Assembly (NCBI GenBank): GCA_964565865.1
Contig: CAZMGM010000010.1
Span: 1 to 64,000, forward strand
DNA from: CBDAPI01 sp964565865
Lineage (GTDB): Bacteria; Acidobacteriota; UBA6911; RPQK01; CBDAPI01
DNA: 64,000 bases
Direction of reading: 5' to 3'
Shown: positions 1-9,190 of the stretch, piece by piece
Layout of the letters: the number at the start of each line of letters is the position of its first letter
How positions within the stretch are numbered: the first letter of the stretch is position 1
Position numbers and translations under genes: made by a program
The notes under the pieces: generated by a model
Told to the model about the DNA's origin: nothing
The model's input: only the letters and a program-made list of their open reading frames with translations
The model's database searches: none

Positions 1-1165
1 CGACCTGGCCGGAGTGGAGAGCACAGGCCAGCCCTTCTTTGAATCGCTCCAGCGGGTAGCGTGCACCGACCACGCCCTGGAGCCGGTCACCCAGATGGCT
101 GGCCATCTCCAGCGCCTTCCGGAAGATTTGGGAGGTGCTCGTATAACTACCGACAACCCGCAGCTCTTTGTACCAGATCGAGGTCCAGTCAATTCCTCGA
201 GGTATCCCCGGCATTCCTACCAGTACAACTTTTCCCCTGGCAGCCGTAAATCGCAGGCAGTCATCGATGCTGGACGAGCCTCCTACGCAATCGAAGCTCA
301 TGTTAACTCCGCCCGACATAACCGGTTTACTCAGCTCGGGGTGGAACAATTCGGACCCAAGAAATCCTGCAAGCTCCTCGAAAAGGCCTCTTCCCGGTGC
401 AAAGACCCTCTCCGCACCGAATTGGACTGCCCAGTTCTTCTGGTGTGGGTACTTGGCCACTGCTAGCACCGTGGCTTGCGGCTGGAGCTGCTTAAGCGCT
501 GCAATCGTGAGAATGCCGATGGTCCCACATCCCATAACCAGCAGGGTATGGCCAGGCTTTACCTGCGCGCTAACCACCGCCTGCAGGCAGCAGCTGAGCG
601 GTTCGACGAGCACCGCTTCCTGGTTACCCAGAGACTCTGGAACCCGGTGCAGCTGCAGGGGGTGGGCCACGAAAGAACGGCTCCAGCCCCCTCCCGTGTC
701 CTGGCAGAAACCAGTTTGCACCCCTGCCGAGATGCAACCTTCCGTCACATTGCGACACTGGGCAAAATGGCCAGCCCGGCACTCGGTGCAAAGCTCGTAA
801 ATGCCCCGAATTCTACAGTGAAGAGGTGGCTCCAGAACGACTCGCTCACCAACGGCGAACTCGCCCCCATCTGGTCCGGCAGCCACAACCTCCCCAGCGA
901 CTTCGTGCCCCAATACGAAAGGACAGGAAGTATAGGGCGAAAAGTAAGTGCTTCCCGTGGCCGTGACCGTGGCCAGATCCGAACCACAGATTCCACTCAG
1001 CAAAGGACGGATCCGAATCCATTCACTCCCGGGGAGCTCTGGCTCTGGCAACTCAGCCAGACGGGTTGTCCCCAGTGGCGACGTGCAAATCCACTTCCAG
1101 TATCTTCCCGGGTAGCGGGCGGCCAGGAAGCGCGGAACACTTCTTCTATACTCAATCGCTCTCAT
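1..1165 (-). CDS. Zinc-dependent alcohol dehydrogenase, MDR family (3' end outside window)
   Basis: This medium-chain dehydrogenase should oxidise an alcohol or polyol with NAD(P). The reading frame is open from the ATG at 1165 to the window edge, giving 388 codons without a stop. The zinc ADH signature GHEVAGEVVAAG lies at residues 86-97 and a CGSD ligand motif precedes it. A cluster ending CTECRAGHFAQC fits the structural zinc site, although its first cysteine is unusually spaced. A GCGTIG nucleotide-binding loop follows. The ATG overlaps the TGA of the upstream phosphatase as ATGA, so it is the last visible gene of the lipid operon. The substrate is unknown; linkage to acyl reduction suggests a fatty alcohol or glycerol derivative, but that is inference. 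Confidence 0.85.
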   Translation of the reverse strand, partial: MRAIEYRRSVPRFLAARYPGRYWKWICTSPLGTTRLAELPEPELPGSEWIRIRPLLSGICGSDLATVTATGSTYFSPYTSCPFVLGHEVAGEVVAAGPDGGEFAVGERVVLEPPLHCRIRGIYELCTECRAGHFAQCRNVTEGCISAGVQTGFCQDTGGGWSRSFVAHPLQLHRVPESLGNQEAVLVEPLSCCLQAVVSAQVKPGHTLLVMGCGTIGILTIAALKQLQPQATVLAVAKYPHQKNWAVQFGAERVFAPGRGLFEELAGFLGSELFHPELSKPVMSGGVNMSFDCVGGSSSIDDCLRFTAARGKVVLVGMPGIPRGIDWTSIWYKELRVVGSYTSTSQIFRKALEMASHLGDRLQGVVGARYPLERFKEGLACALHSGQV

Positions 1166-1848
1166 GTTTCCAGGCAGCCCGGATTCCACTGCTGCACGTC
1201 CCAACCTTTCCGTGAAGCGATTTTCTCCAACCGTGCATCGGGGTTGACCGCCACTGGGTTCCCCACCTGGCTCAGCATCGGCACGTCATCCAGGCTATCC
1301 GCATACGCGTGGCTGGACTTTAGGCGGACCCGGTGGCTGCACGCATAATCCGCAAGAGCTTTCGCTTTCTGGGGTCCCGTCAGCGCGCCCGTCTGCAGCG
1401 CGCCGGTAAACACACCGTCGGCTACCTCGAGATCCACACACAACATATGATCGGCCCCCACATGTTCGGCTACAGGTGTTACGATCTGGCGGATGGAACC
1501 GCTGATCAGTACAATGTCTCGTCCCGCAGCCCGGTGGCTTTCGATGCAGGCGAGAGCCTGAGGATAAACTTTGGGCTTCAGCTCCTCCGCAAATAGCGCC
1601 TCGGCTCCTTCGCGCAACTGTTGGGGAGTGAATCCTCTGTAGTTTCGGTAGAACCGGGTCGTGAGCTTTTCCCGGCTAATGCGATCCACGATCAAGTATC
1701 CGGGTATTCTGGCGAGAAGGCCAGCCGTCCACACCAATCTCCCGATGTTTCCCATCTCTCGACGTCTGAGAAAGGCATAGTAGCGAATAATGTTCCCGTT
1801 GAGTAGAGTCCCATCGACGTCGAAGAAGGCCGCCGTACGCTCATCCAT
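1162..1848 (-). CDS. HAD-superfamily IB phosphatase
   Basis: This 228-residue protein is a SerB-like HAD hydrolase of subclass IB. Motif I, DVDGT, is at residues 10-14 with the nucleophile D10 and acid D12. Motif II is SGS at 116-118, K161 is the likely motif III lysine, and ADSLDDVPML from 183 is motif IV. It is complete for the family. It overlaps the preceding multidomain lipid enzyme by 8 bases and the following dehydrogenase by 4, so translation is probably coupled. Proteins of this subclass often sit next to PlsC acyltransferases, so removal of phosphate from a lysophosphatidate or a related ether-lipid intermediate is a reasonable guess. The real substrate cannot be read from the sequence. 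Confidence 0.85.
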   Translation of the reverse strand: MDERTAAFFDVDGTLLNGNIIRYYAFLRRREMGNIGRLVWTAGLLARIPGYLIVDRISREKLTTRFYRNYRGFTPQQLREGAEALFAEELKPKVYPQALACIESHRAAGRDIVLISGSIRQIVTPVAEHVGADHMLCVDLEVADGVFTGALQTGALTGPQKAKALADYACSHRVRLKSSHAYADSLDDVPMLSQVGNPVAVNPDARLEKIASRKGWDVQQWNPGCLET

Positions 1849-4800
1849 CGGGGCTCGCTATCCGGAGCTCTCGGACGGCTGCCTGGACATCCCGAGCGAT
1901 CAATCTGTAAAGCTCCTCCCTGGAAAGGCGTCCCAGCTGATGCTGGTACCGTTGCATTGGCACCGGCTCCCCAAAAGCCACTTTGATCGGGTGCCTGATC
2001 GGCCAGGATTTCCCTGCCGGGAGAGCTTTGTAAGTTCCGGAGATGGCGATGGGAACGACCGGAACTTGTAGCTCCCAGGCAATCAGGCCCAGCCCGGCCT
2101 TAAACTCCTGCACCTCCCCACTCCTGGACCGGCTGCCCTCCGGATAAATCAGTACGGGCTCCCCCGACCAGAGGATTCCCTTCACCAGTTTCAAGCTCGC
2201 CAGTGAGTTCTCATGCCGTTCGATCGGCACCACATTTAGCAATTTACTGACCAACCATTCCAACCATTTCGAAGAAAAGAAATAGTCGCGCGCGCCCAGA
2301 ACGTGGAGTCGAAGAGCTTCATCTAGGCCCTTCGAGTTTGCCACAGCAGCCACCACGGCCCCGGTGTCGAGGTGGCTGCTGTGATTGGCAGCTAATATGT
2401 ACGGTTTCCCGACCGGAACCACGTTTCCGTTCCTCACGTTCAACCCAAACCAGGACGTCAGAATGCTCCGTGCCGCACCAAATGAAGCTCTCAAAAGGGC
2501 CCGGTCCAGCCTTCTTTTAGCAACCAGCGGCAAAGTTGAACTGAGCGCTGATTGAGGGGCGGATTCCAACACAGACTCATCGGCTTTGAGCACCCGCAGA
2601 AGTTCAAAGAGTTCTCCGACTTTGGTCAGTTGCACTGCCTGCTCATCTGGGATTGGCACACCCAAAACCTCCTCTGCCAGGAGAAGCATCTCAATGGCTT
2701 GCAATGAGTCCAGCCCCAGATCGTCGTAAAGATCCGTAGAGCCGATAATGTCGGCCTCTGGGTGGCCCGAAAGGCGGCTCAGTTCAGAGATCAACTCTTT
2801 TCTTGGAGAAGGGGTCCGCTTCTTTCTCCCGGACGGGTGAGTTTCTTTTTCCTTCGGCTCCCGTTTCTCCTTCAGCTCTCGTAGCAGACGGCGCCTGAGT
2901 TTCGGGTGGTCGATTTTCCCATCCTCGTCAACAGGCACTCCCTCCGCCCAGAAATGAATCCTCTGCAGTCGATGGTAACTGGGGAGTTCCCGAGCCAGCT
3001 TTCGAGCTTCCTCCTGGATCATTTCCTCCGTCTCTTTTGCCCCCTCGGCGCCATTGTCGTCTGCCTGGATAACCGCATGTATTTCCTCAGTCAAGCCTTT
3101 CGGTATTCCCACGACGCCGATGTTCCGTACCCCTTGAATCTCTTGGTAGATTGCTTCCAGGTCCATTGGGTAGACATTTTTTCCGGCCCCAGTGACGATG
3201 ACGTCTTTGGTTCTGCCAGTAATATAGATATAACCATCGACGTCGACCCAGCCCAGATCACCTGTGTGAAACCAGTCGTCTTCCATGACAGCCCGTGTGG
3301 CACCATTGTTCTTGAAGTACCCTTTCATCAGGCTAGGGCTCCGGATTACAATTTCTCCAACACCGTGCTTGTCGGGATGATCCAAGCGGACTTCCACGCC
3401 CGGGAGGGGCCGCCCCGCTGACCGGGCACGTGCTCGGTGCAGTGGATTAACGGTCACGACAGGCGCCGTTTCGGTGAGGCCGTATCCCTCATAGATGGGC
3501 ATGCCCAGCGCTTTGAAGTCTTGGAAAAGATCTTCGCCAAGGGTCGAGCCTCCACTTACAAGCACTCTGACTCGCCCGCCAAATTCCTGATGTACCCTGG
3601 AAAACAACTTGCGGCCAATGTTGCGGCCAAAGCGCCGTTCCACAGAATGACTGATCTGCTTGGATGTCGCCATCAGGTTGGATTTGAACGTGGAACCCGC
3701 TGTACCCAGGACCTTGCGTTCGAGATAATCTCTTAACAGCGAGTAGATCGTGGGAACACCCAGCATACAAGTCGTTCCGGTTGTGCGCATCGTCTCCAGT
3801 ATCACGCGAGGTTTTAGCGTCGTTGCGTAGACAACCCTAGCCCCTCCTGAGATGGGCATCAGGAAGCCACCGGTGAATTCGAGCGCATGATACAGGGGTA
3901 GCACGGACAGGAACACGTCGTCCCGATCCACAGGGAGGTTCTTGTCAACTCCGAAAAGATTTGTGAGAAAGTTTCGGTGGCTGTGCACTGCACCTCGGGG
4001 ATCGACCATGGTACCGGTCGTAAAAATAATCGATGCTGGATCATCCGGTGATACCCTCGGCGGTTCAAAGAGAACCGGGGCGACAACTTGCGCACAACTC
4101 CGGGGAAGACTGGACTCCCGAAAAGCCCTACATTCCTGGTCAACGTTCAAAAGCAGCACAGGGGATTCACTGGCCTCATTCTCGGCCAGCGCTTCCTCTC
4201 TGAGGCCAGAGAAGCAACGTTCAGAGGCCAAGATCGCCCTGGCGTCAGTAAGCGCTGCGATTGACCACACTTCCCGGTGCCAGGTCTGAGCATCTATGGG
4301 CACGACCGTCAAACCGTTTCGGGCAGCACCCAGGTACGCCAACCCCCACTCGGGCTGATTTTCGGAGAACAGGATCACTCGATCGCCCTTGCGCAGCCCC
4401 TGGGCGTGGAATCTTGCCCCAATCGTCAGAGCCGCTTCCCTTAAATCTATGTAGCGGTACTGCACCCACTCCCCGTTTCTTTTGATCTGTAGTGCTACAC
4501 GCTGGGCATATTCACGGCTGCTCCGGTCAAGAAGTTCATTTATGGTCTCAGCCGGCAACTGAGATGCTTCGCCCTCCAGCTCCATCGTCCCCGTGCCTTC
4601 GATCTTCAGGATGAACTTCTTAACGCCCGGGATGTGGACATTCTGGATATAGTGGCGCCAGTTTATGCGGGTAACATCAAAATTGAAGCGCTTCTTTTCC
4701 TCCGGACGAAGTGAGTCAAAAAGTTCGGTCGTGCGGTCCACCTGGAACTGACAAGCAAGATTCAAGTAGGGCTCGTAGATCTCCCCATAGTAGTAAAGTT

Positions 4801-6193
4801 TTTGGTTAGCCAGCTTCGCAGCGGAAATGCGGCGTCTTACCTTCTTGGTTGTCTCAAAAACCGCCAGCCTTTCCAGTGTTCTTTCAGCTGTGTGTAGCGG
4901 TACTGTTCTGAGGCGATGCTGTAATCGAAAGGTGGTCGGGTTGGGGAAACGTAGTCTTCGGATGAGAATCGGGAGGCCTTTCTTGTCCAGCATGGGGTGC
5001 TTTTTGAAGTATCTGAAGATTAGATCGTAGAGTTCACCAAGGGCGATCGGGTTGCTCGAGCTAGTCGCTACCTGATAGACCTGAATTCCTCCGGTTGCAG
5101 CCGCAGCGGGCAGCGACGCCAGGAGAGCATTAACCACCATGTCGACCGGCACCAGATCTAGCAGAACATCGGGGTCAAGAGGCAACAGCTTGAGACGGCC
5201 TTTACCAATTGCGGCAATGAGCGGGTCCGCCATTCGTAACCCGTCCAGCCACCCCGGGCAGGGCTCCGAGAGACTGCTTTCAATAATCGAGGGGCGAAGA
5301 ATTACAGTCGGAACCGTTTTGCGAGCGGCTAGCACTAATTGCTCGCCCATCGCCTTGGTGTAGGTATAGGTGTCATTCCAACCCCTTTTCCTGGCCCATT
5401 GCATTCCACCCTGCTGTAGCTGCTCCTGAATCCAGGCTTTTCGAATACGCTCCAGGCGAGCGCGGCGGTGCGGGCGGGCCCTCTTTTTCTTTCGGGATTG
5501 CTTGAGGAGCAATAGGGTGAACTCTCGTTCCCGAGCTTGGCTGGCGGCTTCTGCATGGACATCCTTAATGATCGACTTCACCTGTGCGATGTCGCGATTC
5601 ACATCTCCAAAATAACCTTGAGGAAAGGGCTCTGTGGTGTGGGGTGGGGCACTATGATAAAGATCTTCGGAGGGTTCTTTGTGGACGGCCCCATTCACAT
5701 AGGCGGTTGAAACATGAACCAGAACTACAGCCTCACACGACTCAGCAAACTTGGCTACCCTCCCAGCTGCCATTACATTGAGGGAAAGAGCTTCGTCGAG
5801 CGGGGCATCGAAAGACACTACGGCCGCACAGTTGATAATTACATCGATCTCGTGTCGTAGTTGTTCTATTGTCTCTCGGTTAATACCCAGGTCGTCCTTC
5901 GAGATATCCCCTTCTACAGCTCTAATCTTTTCCTGCAAAAACTCGGGTAAGTCTTCCCCGTACAAACCCCGCAGGCGATCGAAGGCACTTGATGTATAAA
6001 TCTCCCGCTCCAACCTAGTCTGGACGGAAAGAACTCTACCCCTCAGTCTCTGGGAGGGACGAATCAAGGCATAAATTCTCTCAACCGTAGGTGCAGCAAA
6101 AAGAATCTTCTCAATTAGAGGTTGCCCCAGAAAGCCCGTTGCTCCGGTTACAAGAATCCTCTTTTTTTTCAGGTATTCGGCAATTCCCTGCAT
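1841..6193 (-). CDS. Multidomain lipid enzyme: fatty acyl reductase, acyl-AMP ligase, ACP, PlsC acyltransferase (ElbD-like)
   Basis: This 1450-residue protein joins four activities. Residues about 10-480 form a fatty acyl-CoA reductase: GATGFLG at 17-23 binds NADPH and YTYTK near 277-282 is the catalytic Tyr-Lys pair. Residues about 550-1090 form an adenylate-forming acyl ligase with TGDLGWVD near 977 and DGKID as the late catalytic lysine. An acyl carrier domain follows, with DLGLDSL near 1157-1163 carrying the phosphopantetheine serine. The C-terminus is a PlsC acyltransferase with NHSSHLD near 1271 and YPEGSRSRSG near 1350. From memory, this combination matches ElbD, the multifunctional ether-lipid enzyme of Myxococcus xanthus, whose homologues are known in Acidobacteria. 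It is flanked by a lipid kinase, a HAD phosphatase and an alcohol dehydrogenase on the same strand. The ligase P-loop is unusual, reading TTGTMVDPRG. Confidence 0.88.
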   Translation of the reverse strand: MQGIAEYLKKKRILVTGATGFLGQPLIEKILFAAPTVERIYALIRPSQRLRGRVLSVQTRLEREIYTSSAFDRLRGLYGEDLPEFLQEKIRAVEGDISKDDLGINRETIEQLRHEIDVIINCAAVVSFDAPLDEALSLNVMAAGRVAKFAESCEAVVLVHVSTAYVNGAVHKEPSEDLYHSAPPHTTEPFPQGYFGDVNRDIAQVKSIIKDVHAEAASQAREREFTLLLLKQSRKKKRARPHRRARLERIRKAWIQEQLQQGGMQWARKRGWNDTYTYTKAMGEQLVLAARKTVPTVILRPSIIESSLSEPCPGWLDGLRMADPLIAAIGKGRLKLLPLDPDVLLDLVPVDMVVNALLASLPAAAATGGIQVYQVATSSSNPIALGELYDLIFRYFKKHPMLDKKGLPILIRRLRFPNPTTFRLQHRLRTVPLHTAERTLERLAVFETTKKVRRRISAAKLANQKLYYYGEIYEPYLNLACQFQVDRTTELFDSLRPEEKKRFNFDVTRINWRHYIQNVHIPGVKKFILKIEGTGTMELEGEASQLPAETINELLDRSSREYAQRVALQIKRNGEWVQYRYIDLREAALTIGARFHAQGLRKGDRVILFSENQPEWGLAYLGAARNGLTVVPIDAQTWHREVWSIAALTDARAILASERCFSGLREEALAENEASESPVLLLNVDQECRAFRESSLPRSCAQVVAPVLFEPPRVSPDDPASIIFTTGTMVDPRGAVHSHRNFLTNLFGVDKNLPVDRDDVFLSVLPLYHALEFTGGFLMPISGGARVVYATTLKPRVILETMRTTGTTCMLGVPTIYSLLRDYLERKVLGTAGSTFKSNLMATSKQISHSVERRFGRNIGRKLFSRVHQEFGGRVRVLVSGGSTLGEDLFQDFKALGMPIYEGYGLTETAPVVTVNPLHRARARSAGRPLPGVEVRLDHPDKHGVGEIVIRSPSLMKGYFKNNGATRAVMEDDWFHTGDLGWVDVDGYIYITGRTKDVIVTGAGKNVYPMDLEAIYQEIQGVRNIGVVGIPKGLTEEIHAVIQADDNGAEGAKETEEMIQEEARKLARELPSYHRLQRIHFWAEGVPVDEDGKIDHPKLRRRLLRELKEKREPKEKETHPSGRKKRTPSPRKELISELSRLSGHPEADIIGSTDLYDDLGLDSLQAIEMLLLAEEVLGVPIPDEQAVQLTKVGELFELLRVLKADESVLESAPQSALSSTLPLVAKRRLDRALLRASFGAARSILTSWFGLNVRNGNVVPVGKPYILAANHSSHLDTGAVVAAVANSKGLDEALRLHVLGARDYFFSSKWLEWLVSKLLNVVPIERHENSLASLKLVKGILWSGEPVLIYPEGSRSRSGEVQEFKAGLGLIAWELQVPVVPIAISGTYKALPAGKSWPIRHPIKVAFGEPVPMQRYQHQLGRLSREELYRLIARDVQAAVRELRIASPDG

Positions 6194-6242
6194 AAACCGA
6201 TCCTATGAACGCCTCCCCCCTTAAAGAAAAGACCTCTTACTT

Positions 6243-7103
6243 CTAACGGATAACCACTTTTAGGCTCCGGGGTAGAATTCTCGCTTTTACCGGGGTACCC
6301 CCGCACACATCTCCATCCAACATCTTTGCTGTCGGGACCTCGGTTCGAATGTCCACCGAAGCAGCCTTAAAGAGTGAAAAACTCGGGTGCTTGAGGTGGC
6401 TTCCCGTATAGACCCTAGGGAAATTAGCCATCAGATCAAGTTTGCCGATTTTACCAACCACGACAATATCAAACAGCCCGTCGTCAACCTTCGCGTCCGG
6501 TGCAAACTGGAGCCCTCCTCCGGTAAAGGGTGTATTTAAGACTAGTACAGACGTACAGTCCTGACTCAGAATCTGGTTGTCAAGCTCAATCTCCATTGCT
6601 ACCGGTTTCATTTTCCAGAGCGCCTTGTAGATTGCTACTATGAATGCCAGGTGTCCCCTCAGCCACTTCAACCGGTTGCTCTCATCCGCGACCTGGGCTG
6701 GGAATCCCACACCCAAAACGGATAGAAAATGCCGCCCGCCCGCCATTCCTACATCGACACGTTTACTCTGCCCATTCTGGGAAATCTCTAGAGCGGCTGC
6801 AAGGTGATTGCAGGGTAAACCCAGGCTCCGCGCAATATCGTTTCCTGTCCCTACTGAGAGAATTGCTAGCTCTGTTGGGGAACCTACTACCGAGTCGACT
6901 ACCTCGCGGATCGTCCCATCGCCCCCCATTACCCCAAGACGAGACTCCTCCTTCGCAACGAGTTCACGGGCAAATCTGGTGGCATCGCCTGGACCAGCTG
7001 TTTCCAGAATCTCTATTCCAAGCCCAGCTCCTAGTTGCCGAAGTTCCTCGATCGAGACTTGTCCGCGGCCAAATCCGGCCGAAGGGTTAGCAATTACCTT
7101 CAT
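6243..7103 (-). CDS. Diacylglycerol kinase-like lipid kinase (YegS/BmrU family)
   Basis: This 286-residue protein has the diacylglycerol/sphingosine kinase catalytic fold. NPSAG lies at residues 6-10, the nucleotide-binding GGDGT at 60-64 and a GTGNDIARSLG motif soon after. The length is normal for bacterial YegS/BmrU proteins. These are soluble, membrane-associated enzymes that phosphorylate a lipid alcohol with ATP. It is the first gene of the leftward lipid operon, 49 bases before the ElbD-like fusion gene. It could salvage diacylglycerol or an alkylglycerol analogue as the phosphate ester; the lipid acceptor is not predictable. A TATACT hexamer lies 10 bases before the ATG on the minus strand and may be its -10 box. 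Confidence 0.85.
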   Translation of the reverse strand: MKVIANPSAGFGRGQVSIEELRQLGAGLGIEILETAGPGDATRFARELVAKEESRLGVMGGDGTIREVVDSVVGSPTELAILSVGTGNDIARSLGLPCNHLAAALEISQNGQSKRVDVGMAGGRHFLSVLGVGFPAQVADESNRLKWLRGHLAFIVAIYKALWKMKPVAMEIELDNQILSQDCTSVLVLNTPFTGGGLQFAPDAKVDDGLFDIVVVGKIGKLDLMANFPRVYTGSHLKHPSFSLFKAASVDIRTEVPTAKMLDGDVCGGTPVKARILPRSLKVVIR

Positions 7104-7447
7104 TTTTGCTGCGAGTATACCAACCTGCGAACCGGTAATTAGGTCTTTTGGCGGTAACTTTCACAACTTCTTAAGAATGGTTTTATATATAAATATGTAT
7201 TTTTGATGGTAGTAGTAGGCTCTGTGGAAACTGTGCGAATCCTGATCTGAACAGGGAAGACCCTGTGAAAGAGGACACCTATTGATTGAGGATAAACTTG
7301 AGGGGTAGCCCCTTGAGGCGTGGGTGCGCAGCATGCACAGGGCGTACACAGCGGCTTCTGTAGATATGCGTTACCTTACCTTGTCGTTCCAATTGTCTTC
7401 GATGGGATATCCTGGAGAAGGCCACCCGGGTGGCAACATATTCAGCC
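7104..7447. other. Intergenic region without recognised gene (344 bp)
   Basis: This stretch separates the divergent lipid operon and tRNA-Sec. It has an AT-rich patch near 7180-7205 and a short hairpin with AGGGG/CCCCT arms near 7302-7314. I tested by eye for a protein, tRNA, SRP RNA and RNase P RNA and recognised none. It presumably contains the promoters of both flanking units. Confidence 0.4.
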
Positions 7448-7546
7448 GGAGGCACGACCTGTCTGGTGATGGGCCTGGTCTTCAAAACCAGTTGAGCTGC
7501 GGCGAGAGTCGTGGCTGGTGGGTTCGATTCCCATGTGCCTCCGCCA
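7448..7546 (+). tRNA. selC: tRNA-Sec (UCA anticodon)
   Basis: The sequence folds as a selenocysteine tRNA with the anticodon TCA at 7482-7484, which reads UGA. The acceptor ends GGAGGCAC and GTGCCTCC pair over eight bases, longer than in a canonical tRNA. The anticodon stem CTGGT/ACCAG encloses CTTCAAA. A long variable arm follows, then a T arm with GGTTCGATTCC, and CCA is encoded. The overall layout closely resembles E. coli selC. It charges with serine, which SelA would convert to selenocysteine using selenophosphate from SelD. SelA and SelB are not in this window. Its targets here include selD and the SelW-like gene. Confidence 0.96.
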
Positions 7547-7739
7547 GCGTTATTCGGGTGAAGGATCATAGTTATTTCCTAGACAAAAGACCGGAGTTTA
7601 TTCCACCCGGGACCATGTTTTCTCTAATGGGATTGTTATCGGGTTAGACAAGGTCGGTGCCGGAGCAAGCCATGGGGCGGAGGCGGGTTGTAGCCTGTTG
7701 CTCTTCGCACCTCACGGGAAAGTGGCAAACAGTAGAGGA

Positions 7740-8780
7740 GTGAAGAACACATTGGTATTAAAATACAACGCCGTAGCTGTTCAGACGGACTTTCCCAACC
7801 CAGCTTCCCGTGCCGAAATGAAGAATAATACGGCTCGGATGTTGCAGTTGATCACAATGGCAGTAGAAGGCTACAAGCCTTTTCTTCCGGTCAAACTGGT
7901 TGTTTTTCCGGAGTTCGCGCATGCAGCCCCTGTTTACAATACGCTTAAGGAATTGGTTTCCCGGCTGGGTGTGCGCATTCCCAATGAGCACACGGAAGCG
8001 CTGGGAAAAAAGGCACGGGAGTTCGGCCTCTGGGTTCAAACGGGATCCATGCTGGAGATCGACGAGAAATACCCGGGGGCCCTCTTTAATACTACATGCT
8101 TAGTAGGTCCTCAGGGGATCGAGTTCAAGTACAGAAAGATTTATCCCTGGATTCCGTGGGAGGTCCATACGAGCCCACACGACATTGCAGGTTATGAGGA
8201 AGAATTGTATCCCGTGGCCGAGACGCCAATAGGGCGAATTGGAGCCGCGATCTGTTATGACTGGCTTTTTCCAGAGGTATTACGGCAGCTTGCGGCGAAC
8301 GGAGCGGAGGTCCTGATTCGAGTCTCCGCCTATATGGAGCCTTTTGGTATGACCGAGCCCATGGACTGGTGGACGGTTGTGAACCGCTGCCGGGCGCTGG
8401 AAAACTTGTGCTACGTCGTTGCGGCTAATCAGGGAGCCTCCCTGAAAAACTATCCGCCGTTTTCCTGGCCCGGGGGTAGCATGGTTATAGACCACGACGG
8501 GCGAATTGTGAGCCAGGCGAGCCCCGGGGGTGGGGAAAAGATCGTGGTGGGCCCGGTTAATATCGACCTTCTGCGACAAGAGAAGGAGGACCGGCAAGCC
8601 CATCAAATGCTGGCTCATTTAAGGACGGAAGCACATCCGCTGTATACGCGATCGATTTATCCGGCAGGCACCTTCGGTCGGGGTGAGGGGACCTATGATG
8701 AGAATGTAAGCCGAATTGAGAAGGTAAAGAAGAAGATTGGGCACGGCCCCTCACTGGGTAAACGGCGGGACGGGGAGTAA
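7740..8780 (+). CDS. Carbon-nitrogen hydrolase (nitrilase/amidase family)
   Basis: The protein of about 346 residues is a member of the nitrilase superfamily, which hydrolyses nitriles, amides or carbamoyl groups through a Glu-Lys-Cys triad. The glutamate lies in VVFPEFAHA, the lysine in KYRKIYPW, and the cysteine nucleophile in GAAICYDWLFPE. The long insertion between lysine and cysteine and the C-terminal extension resemble aliphatic amidase or formamidase types more than Nit1. The start is uncertain: a GTG at 7740 follows a purine-rich stretch directly, and a TTG at 7752 would put GAGGAG 12 bases upstream. The gene stands alone between tRNA-Sec and rpmH, so context gives no substrate. Confidence 0.82.
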   Translation: MKNTLVLKYNAVAVQTDFPNPASRAEMKNNTARMLQLITMAVEGYKPFLPVKLVVFPEFAHAAPVYNTLKELVSRLGVRIPNEHTEALGKKAREFGLWVQTGSMLEIDEKYPGALFNTTCLVGPQGIEFKYRKIYPWIPWEVHTSPHDIAGYEEELYPVAETPIGRIGAAICYDWLFPEVLRQLAANGAEVLIRVSAYMEPFGMTEPMDWWTVVNRCRALENLCYVVAANQGASLKNYPPFSWPGGSMVIDHDGRIVSQASPGGGEKIVVGPVNIDLLRQEKEDRQAHQMLAHLRTEAHPLYTRSIYPAGTFGRGEGTYDENVSRIEKVKKKIGHGPSLGKRRDGE

Positions 8781-8949
8781 GTACTCTTTGGGCTTGGTCC
8801 CACGGTGTGGCCAGCCCTGTTTCCCTGGAGCCAGGAAAAGGTGGAGGCAAGTTGCAGATATGTAGCCTGGGGCTCTCCGGGAAAGACCGCTTGGCCACGA
8901 AGCCCTAGAACCTGAGACTGATCCCTGGATTCCTCGAAAGGCAGATTTA

Positions 8950-8979
8950 TTGATGGGGATCCAAGGGGTTTGGTACCAT
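8950..8979 (+). promoter_or_regulatory. Possible promoter for the rpmH operon
   Basis: TTGATG at 8950-8955 and TACCAT at 8974-8979 are separated by 18 bases and lie about 30 bases before the rpmH start. This fits a housekeeping sigma-70 promoter, with a poor -10 box. Confidence 0.35.
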
Positions 8980-9010
8980 ATCGGTTCTTCAATTCCTTGA
9001 GGGTTGATCA

Positions 9011-9151
9011 GTGAAACGGACCTATCAGCCAAACAACCGGCGGCGCAGAAAGAAGCATGGCTTCAGGGCCCGCATGCGCACGAAGTCAGGGAGATTAATC
9101 CTGAAGAGACGCCGGGCGAGAGGGCGGAAAAGGTTGACCGTGAGTGGCTAG
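9011..9151 (+). CDS. rpmH: 50S ribosomal protein L34
   Basis: This 46-codon gene encodes L34, recognised from the start KRTYQPNNRRRRKKHGF and the conserved RARMRTKSGR segment that follows. The start is GTG, and the stop is TAG at 9149-9151. L34 is a basic protein of the large ribosomal subunit. It begins the conserved rpmH-rnpA-yidD-yidC-jag-mnmE unit and probably shares one transcript with it. In many bacteria dnaA lies next to rpmH; here the upstream gene is a nitrilase-family hydrolase instead. Confidence 0.95.
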   Translation: MKRTYQPNNRRRRKKHGFRARMRTKSGRLILKRRRARGRKRLTVSG

Positions 9152-9190
9152 CAACTGGTGCTTCGTTCGGAGGACAGCTTAGCAACTACG

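Noticed and set aside
14..1348. Long plus-strand frames in the first 1.3 kb
   Set aside because: They are shadows of the zinc alcohol dehydrogenase, whose motifs are clear on the minus strand and whose frame stays open to the window edge.
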